Shown here: positions 19,734-29,454 of the stretch, one piece after another
Position numbering within the stretch: position 1 is the first letter of the stretch
How the letters are laid out: each line of letters starts with the position of its first letter
Notes under the pieces: generated by a model
What the model was told of the DNA's origin: nothing
What the model saw: only the letters and a program-made list of their open reading frames with translations
Database searches by the model: none
NCBI RefSeq assembly: GCF_024529975.1
Contig: NZ_AP024897.1
Location: 930,001-994,000 of the forward strand
DNA: 64,000 nt
Direction: 5' to 3'
DNA from: Vibrio quintilis
Lineage (GTDB): Bacteria; Pseudomonadota; Gammaproteobacteria; Enterobacterales; Vibrionaceae
Position numbers and translations under genes: made by a program

Positions 19734-19772
19734 TTGTCATATAAATGTCATGTCACTGACATATGCTGACAT
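19734..19772. promoter_or_regulatory. Pho box cluster between ppk and pstC
   Basis: TTGTCAT-ATAA-ATGTCAT (19734-19751) is a near-ideal 7-4-7 PhoB site. CTGACAT appears at 19756-19762 and again at 19766-19772. The cluster lies 25-63 bases before pstC and about 270 bases before ppk, in the 328-base divergent region (19469-19796). The remainder of that region is AT-rich with no other motif I can support. PhoB activation of pst is expected; ppk may share it. Confidence 0.75.
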
Positions 19773-19796
19773 CATCTCAGGGATTTAAAAATCATC

Positions 19797-21989
19797 ATGT
19801 CACAGATACATTTTTCGTTGAAAGCAGCAGATAAAAAACGTCTTATCAAAGATCGTTTGATGCGTTATGCAATAACTGCCGGAGGCGGGAGTGTTTTTGG
19901 TGCATTAATTCTGATTTTTTTCTATCTGGCCTGGGTGGGTTTACCATTGTTCTCTGCCGCTGAAATGAAAGCTGACCCGCAGATCGTTGAACTGAATAGT
20001 CAGTCCCGCCCGGCTTTTATGGCCGTAGATAAACATGGTCAACATGTTTTTACTCTGGGAAGCCGCGGTGATATGGCATTTGTTTCCCGAACTTCTTCTC
20101 ATCCGTTCACCTTGTTCCGGCAAGCTGATTTTATTCCGCGGTTATTTGCAGAATCGACCCGGAAAGACTGGTTTGCCATCCTTGGGAAAAATCAGCAGTT
20201 AATGATTGCAAAGCCGGTATTCTCCTATCAATACGATGGCGAAAAAGAGCGTTTTACGCCGGGGTTGCAAACACTGGATGTTCCACCGGCATTCAGAAAA
20301 ATGATCCCGCGGGATGTCCGGCAGTTTAATTTTACTCTGGATGGAAGTCAGGTTGTTGCTGCTTTTCTGAGTATATCCGGTGAATTGAAGATCCTGAGTT
20401 ATCGTTTATCGGATCCGGAGCATATAGCAATCAGGCAGTTTCATGATCTGGCTTCTGTTGAGGATATGATGATCACGCCCGACGGTCACATGATCTATCT
20501 CAGGGAAGCTTCATCATTAATCGTGATCAAAAGCAGCCCGGAAGGATATAAAGTCCGTGAGGTTGTTGATCTGAGCCTGGGTAATCCAACATATCAGATA
20601 AAGCAATCGATGCTTTTGGCTGGTGGCGAGTCGGTGATGGTGCTGAGTCAGCAGGGTGTGATTTCTCAGTGGTTTGATGTCGTCAAAAACAATGAAAGGC
20701 ATTTAACGCATATCCGTGACTTTGATGTCGGCCTGCATGTTCAGTCCATATTACCGGATACTTTCCATAAAGGCTTTTTTGTTTTCGATACCGATGGCAG
20801 AGTCAGAAACTATTACGCGACAACGAAGAATCAGGTATTTTCCGGCCATATTTACACCGGGGCACCGGAACTGGCTGTATTGGCCGGCAATGAGAAGCAT
20901 CTGGTGACATACAGGCAGGGGAAAATTCAGTTTGCCGCAGTTGATTTAAGATATCCTGAAATTTCATTCTCCGCTTTGTGGCAGAAAGTCTGGTATGAGA
21001 ACTATCCTGAACCAGATTATGTCTGGCAGTCGACTTCCGTCTCTGATGTCTTTGAACCGAAATTCAGTCTGGTACCGATAGTTTTCGGTACGGTGAAAGC
21101 GGCTTTTTATGCCATGTTACTGGCTGTACCTATTGCTGTTTTAGCCGCGATCTATACCGCTTATTTTATGTCGCCGGGAATGCGCAGAAAAGTAAAACCT
21201 GCGATTGAGCTGATGGAAGCACTTCCTACCGTGATTATCGGCTTTTTAGCGGGACTATGGCTGGCGCCAATCGTGGAACGGCATTTAGTCTCCGTGTTGA
21301 TGATGGTGATATTTTTACCTGTGATTGCGTTTCTTTTTGGTGTGGGTTGGTATTTTTTTCCGGAGAAATGGCGCAGAAGTATCGATAGAGGCTGGCATGC
21401 AGTTCTGTTAGTTCCCATACTGATGATCGGGGTTTGCCTGATTTACTACTTCAGCTTTTATCTGGAAGCATGGTTCTTTGAGGGAGATGTGCGTTATTTT
21501 CTGGTTCAGTATGGCATCGACTTTGATCAGAGAAATGCATTAGTTGTCGGGCTGGCGATGGGATTCGCGGTGATTCCGACTATCTTTACGATTGCCGAAG
21601 ATGCGGTTTTTTCGGTGCCTAAACATTTGTCGGATGGTTCTTCAGCACTTGGCGCGACCCGCTGGCAAACATTAGTTCATGTTGTTTTACTCACAGCCAG
21701 TCCGGGGATTTTTTCAGCGATGATGATTGGAATTGGCCGGGCGGTCGGGGAAACGATGATTGTACTGATGGCGACCGGAAACACCCCGATTAAAGACTGG
21801 AATATTTTTGAAGGTATGCGGACGCTTGCCGCAACAATTGCCGTTGAACTGCCTGAATCAGAAGTCGGCAGCAGTCAGTATCGTTTATTATTTCTGGCCG
21901 CTCTGATTTTGTTTGTTTTCACGTTTTTAGTGAACTCTCTGGCTGAATGGGTTCGTTTAAGATTAAGAGAGAAATACCGGGCACTATAA
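19797..21989 (+). CDS. pstC: Phosphate ABC transporter permease PstC, long form
   Basis: A 730-aa permease, over twice the length of E. coli PstC (319 aa). One transmembrane helix near residues 30-52 is followed by about 350 residues of soluble, beta-rich sequence. The canonical permease domain begins near residue 420, with SDGSSALGATRWQTLVHVVL resembling the EAA loop that contacts PstB. This long form is known in Vibrio and related genera; the role of the extra periplasmic domain is not established. First gene of pstC-pstA-pstB-phoU, behind Pho boxes. Confidence 0.92.
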   Translation: MSQIHFSLKAADKKRLIKDRLMRYAITAGGGSVFGALILIFFYLAWVGLPLFSAAEMKADPQIVELNSQSRPAFMAVDKHGQHVFTLGSRGDMAFVSRTSSHPFTLFRQADFIPRLFAESTRKDWFAILGKNQQLMIAKPVFSYQYDGEKERFTPGLQTLDVPPAFRKMIPRDVRQFNFTLDGSQVVAAFLSISGELKILSYRLSDPEHIAIRQFHDLASVEDMMITPDGHMIYLREASSLIVIKSSPEGYKVREVVDLSLGNPTYQIKQSMLLAGGESVMVLSQQGVISQWFDVVKNNERHLTHIRDFDVGLHVQSILPDTFHKGFFVFDTDGRVRNYYATTKNQVFSGHIYTGAPELAVLAGNEKHLVTYRQGKIQFAAVDLRYPEISFSALWQKVWYENYPEPDYVWQSTSVSDVFEPKFSLVPIVFGTVKAAFYAMLLAVPIAVLAAIYTAYFMSPGMRRKVKPAIELMEALPTVIIGFLAGLWLAPIVERHLVSVLMMVIFLPVIAFLFGVGWYFFPEKWRRSIDRGWHAVLLVPILMIGVCLIYYFSFYLEAWFFEGDVRYFLVQYGIDFDQRNALVVGLAMGFAVIPTIFTIAEDAVFSVPKHLSDGSSALGATRWQTLVHVVLLTASPGIFSAMMIGIGRAVGETMIVLMATGNTPIKDWNIFEGMRTLAATIAVELPESEVGSSQYRLLFLAALILFVFTFLVNSLAEWVRLRLREKYRAL

Positions 21990-22011
21990 GATATGCAGGA
22001 AATGGGTTCAG

Positions 22012-23664
22012 ATGTTTAAGTGGATTAAGTCCGGTGAACCATGGGTTTGGTTAACTGGTGGTGCCGTCAGCCTCAGTTTGTTAGCCGCACTGGGACTTTT
22101 ATTATTAATCGGCTGGAAAGGATTGATTTATTTTTGGCCTTCAACACTGTGGGAATGGCACACAGTATCCGGAGAGCGGATCATTGGGCAGCTGTATGAT
22201 AAAGATGTCGTGCTGGCTTCCCGTATACCTGCGCTTCAGCAAAAGAGTAGTCAGTTACCGGATTCAAAGCCGGTTCAGACGTTGTCCCGGCTGCATATCA
22301 AAGTGGCAAACCGGGATATTTACCCGTCTGATTTTATTTCTGTATTACAAAATGAGATCGCTTCCGAGTCTCTGGCACATGGCTGGGCTGTGATTGACAG
22401 AGAATATTACGGGCAGTTCTTTGGTCGCCCTCAAGGGTATCTGGAGGCGGATGGTTCAGTTGCGCCGGACATCAACCACGCACTTGAATCGGCACTGACA
22501 AAAAACCTTTCAGTTAAAGCTAAAATCACAGCGCTGACAGAGGGAGAAGTTCAACGCTTCAGCCGTCAGCTTGAATCGTTACGTCTTGAAAAGCGTAAAC
22601 GGGAGCTCGGTAATCAGTTAACACCAGATTTTGTGCAGCAATATCAATTGAAAAAGTCAGCTCTGGATAAGGAACTGAAACAGGCAGAAAACCAGATTGA
22701 TGAATACCGGAACCAACTTAAAGCACCGGTTTTACTGGTTCAGGATATGAATGGCAATATCGTCCGTATTCCGGTGAATCAGATTCTGGATCTCTGGTAT
22801 CCGGACGATATGAGTTTCTCCGCAAAGGTACAGCACTGGGGTGTTCAGGTCTGGCATTTTCTGTCTGAAAATCCCAGAGAATCGAATTCTGAAGGTGGTG
22901 TTTTTCCGGCAATTTTCGGCACAATTCTGCTGGTGATTATTATGTCAGTGATCGTGATGCCACTTGGCGTGATTGCGGCTGTTTATTTGCATGAATATGC
23001 GAAGGATAGTTTTTTAACCCGGTTGATCCGGGTTTCTGTCATGAATCTGGCGGGTGTTCCCTCGATTGTGTATGGGGTTTTCGGACTTGGTTTCTTTGTT
23101 TACACAATCGGCGGCTCGGTCGATCAACTATTCTATTCAGAGCGTTTACCTGCGCCGACTTTCGGAACGCCGGGGTTGCTTTGGTCCTCGTTGACTCTTG
23201 CTGTCCTGACATTGCCGGTTGTGATTGTCGCTTCAGAGGAAGGGTTAAGCCGGGTGCCGGTTTCTGTTCGTCACGGCTCTCTGGCGCTTGGGGCGACTCA
23301 GTTTGAAACTATCTGGAAAATTGTTATTCCGATGGCAAGCCCGGCGATGATTACCGGATTGATTCTTGCGGTAGCCCGTGCTGCTGGTGAGGTCGCGCCT
23401 TTAATGCTGGTGGGTGTGGTGAAATTTGTTTCCCGGCTGCCTGTTGATGATCAGTTTCCTTATTTACATCCGGAACGTAAATTCATGCATTTAGGATTTC
23501 ACATTTACGATGTCGGATTTCAGACCAGTAATATTGAGGCGGCAAGGCCGCTGGTTTTTGCGACATCTTTTTTATTGGTGGCCGTGATTATTTTGCTGAA
23601 TATGACAGCAATCAGTATCCGGAATAATCTACGTGAAAAATACAGAACTATGGGACAGGATTAA
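22012..23664 (+). CDS. pstA: Phosphate ABC transporter permease PstA, long form
   Basis: A 550-aa permease, against about 296 aa in E. coli. After an N-terminal helix (about 18-40) comes a large soluble insert that includes a charged coiled coil (about residues 165-240; [19 protein letters not shown]). The permease domain follows from about residue 300, with the EAA-like loop [19 protein letters not shown]. It pairs with the long PstC and follows it by 22 bases. The inserts of both partners probably meet in the periplasm; that is inference. No frameshift seen. Confidence 0.92.
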   Translation: MFKWIKSGEPWVWLTGGAVSLSLLAALGLLLLIGWKGLIYFWPSTLWEWHTVSGERIIGQLYDKDVVLASRIPALQQKSSQLPDSKPVQTLSRLHIKVANRDIYPSDFISVLQNEIASESLAHGWAVIDREYYGQFFGRPQGYLEADGSVAPDINHALESALTKNLSVKAKITALTEGEVQRFSRQLESLRLEKRKRELGNQLTPDFVQQYQLKKSALDKELKQAENQIDEYRNQLKAPVLLVQDMNGNIVRIPVNQILDLWYPDDMSFSAKVQHWGVQVWHFLSENPRESNSEGGVFPAIFGTILLVIIMSVIVMPLGVIAAVYLHEYAKDSFLTRLIRVSVMNLAGVPSIVYGVFGLGFFVYTIGGSVDQLFYSERLPAPTFGTPGLLWSSLTLAVLTLPVVIVASEEGLSRVPVSVRHGSLALGATQFETIWKIVIPMASPAMITGLILAVARAAGEVAPLMLVGVVKFVSRLPVDDQFPYLHPERKFMHLGFHIYDVGFQTSNIEAARPLVFATSFLLVAVIILLNMTAISIRNNLREKYRTMGQD

Positions 23665-23666
23665 TC

Positions 23667-24485
23667 ATGGAGCCATTTAATTCTCCGGTTGGTTTTCAAC
23701 TGCCGGTAGATGTTCATCATTTAACCAGCCAGCAAACAGCGATTGATATTGAACGCTTAAGTTTATGTTATCAGGGAAAGCAGGCGTTACATGATATTTC
23801 GATGCGGATTCCCAAAGGATTAGTCACTGCTTTTATCGGACCTTCCGGGTGTGGGAAGTCAACGTTGTTACGCTGTTTGAACCGGATGAACGATCTGGTT
23901 GAAGGATGTCAGGTTAGCGGGGAAGTCCGGTTACATGGTCAGGATATTTATTCGCCGTCTGTTGATGTCGCAACATTACGCCGCCGGGTTGGGATGGTTT
24001 TTCAACGCCCGAATCCTTTTCCGAAATCTATTTATGAAAATGTTGTCTATGGTTTGAGGCTGCAGGGAATTAAAGACACCCGGGTGCTTGATGATGCAGT
24101 TGAACGTTCATTGAGATCTGCGGCATTGTGGGACGAAGTGAAAGACAGGTTACATGAAAATGCTTTTGGTTTATCCGGGGGGCAACAGCAGCGGTTAGTT
24201 ATAGCTCGTGCAATAGCCATTGAACCTGAGATTCTTTTACTGGATGAACCGACATCGGCACTGGACCCGATATCAACCCTGACGATTGAAGAGCTGATGA
24301 ATGAACTGAAAACGAAATATACTGTCGTGATAGTGACTCATAATATGCAGCAGGCAGCAAGAGTGAGTGATTACACCGCTTTTATTCATATGGGAAAATT
24401 GATCGAGTACGCAGATACGGACTCTATTTTCACTTCACCGGTGAAAAAGCAGACAGAAGATTATATAACAGGACGTTATGGGTAA
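23667..24485 (+). CDS. pstB: Phosphate ABC transporter ATPase PstB
   Basis: A 272-aa ATPase energising phosphate uptake at the inner membrane. Visible: Walker [13 protein letters not shown] (about residues 51-62), Q-loop [17 protein letters not shown], signature [14 protein letters not shown], Walker [14 protein letters not shown] and the switch histidine in [15 protein letters not shown]. It starts just after the pstA stop, so the genes are tightly linked. Length is near the family norm (257 aa in E. coli), with about 15 extra N-terminal residues. Confidence 0.96.
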   Translation: MEPFNSPVGFQLPVDVHHLTSQQTAIDIERLSLCYQGKQALHDISMRIPKGLVTAFIGPSGCGKSTLLRCLNRMNDLVEGCQVSGEVRLHGQDIYSPSVDVATLRRRVGMVFQRPNPFPKSIYENVVYGLRLQGIKDTRVLDDAVERSLRSAALWDEVKDRLHENAFGLSGGQQQRLVIARAIAIEPEILLLDEPTSALDPISTLTIEELMNELKTKYTVVIVTHNMQQAARVSDYTAFIHMGKLIEYADTDSIFTSPVKKQTEDYITGRYG

Positions 24486-24536
24486 TTTTGAATCAACACA
24501 TGACGTGTTTTACACAAGGTTAAACCGGGATTATTT

Positions 24537-25241
24537 ATGCAATTGGGACGTCATATTTCTGGACAATTTAATGCCGAGCTGGAATCTATCAGAACAAACG
24601 TATTAACGATGGGTGGGCTGGTTGAGCAGCAACTGTCATTTGCCATGCAGGCTCTCCATAAGCAGGATATTGAATTAGCCCGACAGGTGATTCGCGATGA
24701 TCATAAAGTGAATGCCATGGAAGTCTCAATTGATGAAGCGTGCACCCGGATCATTGCGAAACGTCAGCCGACAGCGAAGGATCTGCGTTTGGTGATTGCG
24801 ATTATTAAAACCATCACCGACCTTGAACGTATTGGTGATGTTGCGGCTAAGATGGCTTATGTCGCAATTGAAACCCCGGATCTGAAAGAGCGCAGGTTTC
24901 AGGTGTCACTTGAACCGCTTTGTCGTCAGGCCATAGCCATGCTGCATCAGGTGCTTGATGCTTTCGCCCGGATGGATATTGAAGCCGCCGCAGAAGTTCA
25001 TAAACTGGATGATAATCTGGATGCAGAGTATGAAGCCGTGATTCGCCAGTTAATGACTTATATGATGGAAGACACGAAAAATATACCGCATATTCTTCAG
25101 GTGATGTGGTCAGCCCGTGCGATTGAGCGGGTTGGGGACCGGTGCCAGAATATTTGTGAATATATTATTTATTTTGTGAAAGGAAAAGATGTCCGCCATC
25201 TGGATGAGCAGTCCATCGAAGAAGTGCTGCGTAAAGAGTAG
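24537..25241 (+). CDS. phoU: Phosphate signalling regulator PhoU
   Basis: A 234-aa all-helical protein made of two PhoU three-helix repeats (about 10-110 and 120-220), each with the metal-binding E/DxxxD-type patterns ([33 protein letters not shown]). It links PstB state to PhoR and represses the Pho response when phosphate is plentiful. It lies 51 bases after pstB as the last gene of the operon, followed by a terminator. The region before its ATG lacks a strong ribosome site. Confidence 0.95.
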   Translation: MQLGRHISGQFNAELESIRTNVLTMGGLVEQQLSFAMQALHKQDIELARQVIRDDHKVNAMEVSIDEACTRIIAKRQPTAKDLRLVIAIIKTITDLERIGDVAAKMAYVAIETPDLKERRFQVSLEPLCRQAIAMLHQVLDAFARMDIEAAAEVHKLDDNLDAEYEAVIRQLMTYMMEDTKNIPHILQVMWSARAIERVGDRCQNICEYIIYFVKGKDVRHLDEQSIEEVLRKE

Positions 25242-25319
25242 GTTTCCATTCTTCCGATCTCTTTGTGATCTCTTTGAACCGGTGACTCTTTTGCCGGTCA
25301 GTCTTTTTCTGAGCAAAAA

Positions 25320-25345
25320 AAAACCGGAGCGCAGGCTCCGGTTTT
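25320..25345. terminator. Bidirectional terminator between phoU and the peroxiredoxin gene
   Basis: An 11-bp perfect stem (25320-25330 with 25335-25345) and a GCAG loop. The minus strand continues into a run of eight or more T, the plus strand into TTTT counted within the stem. It ends both converging transcripts. Confidence 0.85.
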
Positions 25346-25436
25346 GAGAAGGGCTTTACTTTTATACTAATTTTTCAGGGTATTGCTTTATTATTGTCCA
25401 ACCTCTGCCTTTGTTGAGTAAGGCATGCTTTGGTGA

Positions 25437-26051
25437 TTATTTTTTATCAAGGTCAGTTGTATGTTCAGAGAGGTAAGCTGCAACACCTTCAGGAGAGGCT
25501 TTCATGCCTTCTTTTCCTTTTTCCCACTGAGCCGGACACACTTCGCCGTGCTCCTGGTGGAAGTTTAGTGCATCAACCATACGCAGCATTTCATCGATAT
25601 TACGTCCCAGAGGGCCATCGTTGATCACCTGATGACGAACAAAACCTGTTTCATCAATCAGGAAAGAGCCACGCAGTGCGATTCCGGGACCGTTTGGATC
25701 TGCAACGTCATAAGCGTTAACAATTTCATGTGTTGTATCGGCAACTAATGGATATTTAACCGGGCCAATACCGCCATTATCAATTGCAGTGTTACGCCAT
25801 GCGTTGTGAGAAAATACTGAATCGATAGAAACACCGATCACTTCACAGCCTTTTTCCTGGAAATCAGACAGACGCTTATCAAATGCAATAATCTCTGACG
25901 GACAAACAAAAGTGAAATCCAGAGGGTAGAAAAACAGAACAGCTTTTTTACCTTTGATGAAATCTTTCAGATTGAAGTTATCTACAATTTCACCGTTTCC
26001 AAGAACCGCTCCGGCAGTAAAGTCAGGGGCTTGACGACCAACTAGTACCAT
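25437..26051 (-). CDS. Typical 2-Cys peroxiredoxin (AhpC/TSA family)
   Basis: A 204-aa peroxiredoxin from ATG at 26051 (MVLVGRQAPDFTAGAVLGNG), with AGGAG upstream; the longer frame is spurious. The peroxidatic cysteine lies in FYPLDFTFVCPSEI (about residue 51) and the resolving cysteine in HGEVCPAQWEKG (about 170). It reduces peroxides, probably with thioredoxin as donor. It diverges from oxyR, the peroxide-sensing regulator, so OxyR control from the 218-base intergenic region is likely. Whether it should be called prxA, ahpC or tsaA cannot be settled here. Confidence 0.92.
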   Translation of the reverse strand: MVLVGRQAPDFTAGAVLGNGEIVDNFNLKDFIKGKKAVLFFYPLDFTFVCPSEIIAFDKRLSDFQEKGCEVIGVSIDSVFSHNAWRNTAIDNGGIGPVKYPLVADTTHEIVNAYDVADPNGPGIALRGSFLIDETGFVRHQVINDGPLGRNIDEMLRMVDALNFHQEHGEVCPAQWEKGKEGMKASPEGVAAYLSEHTTDLDKK

Positions 26052-26269
26052 TTTTTTGCTCCTAAGAATTATTTTAATTTCCAAACAATTTATACCGGAT
26101 GTTTCCGGCTTCCCGTTTGTATGAAACAACTATAGACCATATTTCAGGATAGAAAAAAGCGAAATAAATAGATTGAGTTCATCGAAAAAAGCGATGAACC
26201 AAGGTATGCTGAACGCTGACTATTTTTCTGAGGTTGTCATTGTCTTATGAATGAGGTTGTAATTGTTTT

Positions 26270-27175
26270 ATGAATAAGTGGCCCAGCCTGAAACAAATCT
26301 ATTATTTGATGACATTATATGAGACCCGTCACTTTAGTGAGGCTGCTGAGCGGTGTTTTGTCAGCCAGTCTACGCTGAGTAAAGGCATACAAAATCTTGA
26401 AGAGCTGGTTGGATGTCCGCTTTACGAAAAGAAGGACAAAAAGAGTCCGTTAGTCTTTACCCACGTGGGAGAACTGGTAGTGAGTCAGGGCCGGGAATTA
26501 CTGGCAAAAGGGCAGGATTTGATCGAATTAGGCCGGTTATGCCAGGACAATGTCATGGAAGGGCAGTTAAAAATCGGCTGTATTCCGACGATTGCTCCTT
26601 TTCTGCTCGGTGATTTGGTCCAGGAGGTGAATCAGCGTTATCCCAAATTGCACTTGCTGCTCCGGGAAGATACGACCACAAACTTGCTTCAGGCACTGCA
26701 TCATGGCGATCTGGATGTTCTTGTTTTGGCATTGCCTGTTGATATAGGAAAGATGGAGAGCCGGATTGTGGGAAAAGATCCATTCCGGATGATTATCAGC
26801 CAGAATCAGGTCGATCATATTCCGGTGCCGATTCGTTATGACGATTTACCGGATGAATCTGTTTTTTTACTGGAAAATGAACATTGTTTGACCGACCATG
26901 CTGTGTCAGCCTGCAAACTAACGGATAAAACGAAGATTAATCCGTTTTCAGCAACAAGTCTCCATACTTTGGTTCAGATGGTTGCAAATGGCCTGGGAAC
27001 AACCTTTATTCCGCAGATGGCGATTGATCACGGATTGCTGGAAAATCAGAATCTTGTCACGGTTGAACCACCAGGTCAGAATGCATACAGATTGATTGGA
27101 TTGGTTTGGCGTCCCAGTTCTTCGCGGAGTCAGGTCTTTGAGCACTTAGCTGATTTAGTCTCAGAACTGCTTTAG
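26270..27175 (+). CDS. oxyR: Peroxide-sensing LysR-type regulator OxyR
   Basis: A 301-aa LysR-family regulator. The N-terminal winged helix-turn-helix spans about 1-60 (HFSEAAERCFVSQSTLSKGI). The redox-active pair C206 and C215 lies in LLENEHCLTDHAVSAC, with the same nine-residue spacing as the sensing cysteines of E. coli OxyR (199 and 208). Peroxide drives disulfide formation and activation of antioxidant genes; the divergent peroxiredoxin gene is an obvious target. Length matches the family. Confidence 0.93.
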   Translation: MNKWPSLKQIYYLMTLYETRHFSEAAERCFVSQSTLSKGIQNLEELVGCPLYEKKDKKSPLVFTHVGELVVSQGRELLAKGQDLIELGRLCQDNVMEGQLKIGCIPTIAPFLLGDLVQEVNQRYPKLHLLLREDTTTNLLQALHHGDLDVLVLALPVDIGKMESRIVGKDPFRMIISQNQVDHIPVPIRYDDLPDESVFLLENEHCLTDHAVSACKLTDKTKINPFSATSLHTLVQMVANGLGTTFIPQMAIDHGLLENQNLVTVEPPGQNAYRLIGLVWRPSSSRSQVFEHLADLVSELL

Positions 27176-27198
27176 AAGATTTAATTGTCTATATTTAT

Positions 27199-27272
27199 TG
27201 CTGTAAAGTGAATTTTAATTAGAATTTTATTCTTTTTGTGATTTTTTATCTGTGAAATTTTACAGCAGTAAA
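27199..27272. promoter_or_regulatory. TTTAC/GTAAA palindrome in the long aceB upstream region
   Basis: The 521 bases from 27176 to 27696 are AT-rich and hold no gene. TGCTGTAAA at 27199-27207 is the inverted complement of TTTACAGCA at 27259-27267; the latter is also half of a 14-base palindrome TTTACagcaGTAAA (27259-27272). This could be an operator for a looping regulator of aceBA, or a feature of the oxyR 3' end. I cannot name a binding protein. Confidence 0.35.
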
Positions 27273-27696
27273 TGGTTGAAGTTTTCATAAAATAGTAAAT
27301 TTTTACAGTGCCAATTTAACAAGTCTTTTTCGGTCATCATCCGGAACATCATTTTTTAATTTAAGTGAAATCAGATAGTAAGTTATCTTTATACTCAACT
27401 GCTTTTTTATCTTCTGTGATTTTATTACGTAATAAATTTTCATTTTGGTATTTTATATAGATAGTATGATCTATCGAAATTTAATTTTCTCCGTTTCTTT
27501 TCTTTAAAAAATTCAACTTATTTCCTAGAGTTCTTATGACCGGGCAATTAAGTCTGTCTGGGGTTTTTGAGCTGATTAATTATTTATAAACAGCATGTGA
27601 TGTCTCTATATATTTGAGTTATATAAGAATTCTGGTTACTGATTTGATGTTGTTTGAAATTTACAAATGAAATACCTGTGTGAGGAAATTAATATT

Positions 27697-29334
27697 ATGA
27701 TGGAACCATTGTCTGAAGAAAAAACACTGTCTTCCGGCCAGAAATCAATGGATGAGCGTTTTCAAATTCACGGAAATATATCCGACGGGCAGCAACATAT
27801 CATTTCACAGGATGCTCAGATCTTTTTGGCTGAATTATGTGAGCGCTTTGCGTCGCGGGTCGGAGATTTATTAGAGAAGCGGGAAGTTCGTCAGGCAAAA
27901 ATAGATCAGGGCGAGCTGCCTGATTTTCTGCCTGAAACAAGTGATATCCGCGAAGGAAGCTGGAAGATTCTTGGTATTCCTGAAGATATACAGGATCGCA
28001 GAGTCGAAATTACCGGACCGACCGATCGCAAGATGGTGATTAATGCATTGAATGCGAATGTTAAAGTCTTCATGGCTGATTTTGAAGATTCGATGTGTCC
28101 TGAGTGGTCCAAACTGCTTGATGGGCAGGTCAATTTATATGATGCAGTGAATGAGACAATCGAGTACCAAAATCCTGAAACAGGAAAACAGTATCAGCTG
28201 GAAGATGATCCGGCAGTATTGATATGTCGGGTACGTGGGCTGCATTTACGGGAAAAACATGTCACGTTTGACGGCCAGCAAATTCCCGGTGCTTTGTTTG
28301 ATTTCGCATTATATTTCTTTAATAACTATCGTGCGCTGCTGAAAAAAGGCAGTGGTCCTTATTTCTATCTGCCGAAGTTGCAGGCTTATCAGGAAGCGAA
28401 ATGGTGGAGTGATGTTTTCCATTTTACTGAGTCGTATTTTGGTTTAGATACCGGAACGATCAAAGCGACTGTGTTGATCGAAACCTTACCGGCTGTATTT
28501 GAAATGGATGAAATCCTCTTCTCACTCAAAGAGCACATTGTCGGGCTGAATTGTGGCCGTTGGGACTATATCTTCAGCTATATTAAAACATTGAAAAACT
28601 ACCCGGATCGTATTCTGCCGGACCGCCAGGTGGTGACGATGGATAAGCCATTTCTGAATGCTTATTCCCGCCTGTTAATCCGGACCTGCCACCGTCGTGG
28701 AGCCTTTGCAATGGGGGGAATGGCTGCTTTTATTCCTGCGAAAGATCCGGAGCAAAATAAACTGGTTCAGGAAAAAATCCGCCACGATAAATCACTTGAA
28801 GGGGCGAATGGCCATGATGGTACCTGGGTTGCACACCCCGGACTGGCGGATACGGCAATGTCCGTCATGAACAGTTTTTTCGGAGAGCGTTCAAATCAGC
28901 TGGATGTGAGCCGCGAATCTGATACGCCAATCCGTGCTGAAGAGCTGCTCATGCCCTGCGAAGGAGAACGGACAGAAGCTGGCATGCGGCACAACATCCG
29001 GGTGGCTTTGCAGTATATCGAAGCCTGGATTTCCGGAAATGGATGTGTGCCTATTTATGGATTGATGGAAGATGCCGCAACCGCTGAAATTTCCAGAACC
29101 TCTATCTGGCAGTGGATAAAGCATGGTAAGTCACTCAGTAACGGTGAGATCGTGACGAAGGCTTTATTTGAGCAGTATCTGCTGGAAGAGATTGAAGTGG
29201 TCAAAAATGAAATCGGCGCAACCCGTTTTCAGTCCGGCCAGTTTGAACAGGCGGCACAACTGATGAAATCGCTGACAGTCAGCGATGAACTGACGGACTT
29301 TTTAACCGTACCAGGATACGAATATTTATCCTGA
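27697..29334 (+). CDS. aceB: Malate synthase A
   Basis: A 545-aa enzyme condensing glyoxylate with acetyl-CoA to malate in the glyoxylate shunt. The start at 27697 is chosen because GAGGA lies about 10 bases upstream; a start 30 bases earlier is open. Conserved: FMADFEDSMCPEWSKLLDGQ, ICRVRGLHLREKH, ETLPAVFEMDEIL, LNCGRWDYIFSYIKTL and MEDAATAEISRTSIWQWI. Length is close to E. coli AceB (533 aa). It precedes aceA by 120 bases, forming the shunt operon used on acetate or fatty acids. Confidence 0.95.
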   Translation: MMEPLSEEKTLSSGQKSMDERFQIHGNISDGQQHIISQDAQIFLAELCERFASRVGDLLEKREVRQAKIDQGELPDFLPETSDIREGSWKILGIPEDIQDRRVEITGPTDRKMVINALNANVKVFMADFEDSMCPEWSKLLDGQVNLYDAVNETIEYQNPETGKQYQLEDDPAVLICRVRGLHLREKHVTFDGQQIPGALFDFALYFFNNYRALLKKGSGPYFYLPKLQAYQEAKWWSDVFHFTESYFGLDTGTIKATVLIETLPAVFEMDEILFSLKEHIVGLNCGRWDYIFSYIKTLKNYPDRILPDRQVVTMDKPFLNAYSRLLIRTCHRRGAFAMGGMAAFIPAKDPEQNKLVQEKIRHDKSLEGANGHDGTWVAHPGLADTAMSVMNSFFGERSNQLDVSRESDTPIRAEELLMPCEGERTEAGMRHNIRVALQYIEAWISGNGCVPIYGLMEDAATAEISRTSIWQWIKHGKSLSNGEIVTKALFEQYLLEEIEVVKNEIGATRFQSGQFEQAAQLMKSLTVSDELTDFLTVPGYEYLS

Positions 29335-29454
29335 ATTAAATAATAATGAAACGTGAAACAGGATTTCTCAGTCTGTCTCTGCCTCAGGGGTGGACTGAGA
29401 GAGTAAAGGTCAGACTGCCGGAGAACCCGGCGCAGATAAAGGAAGGACAGAACT

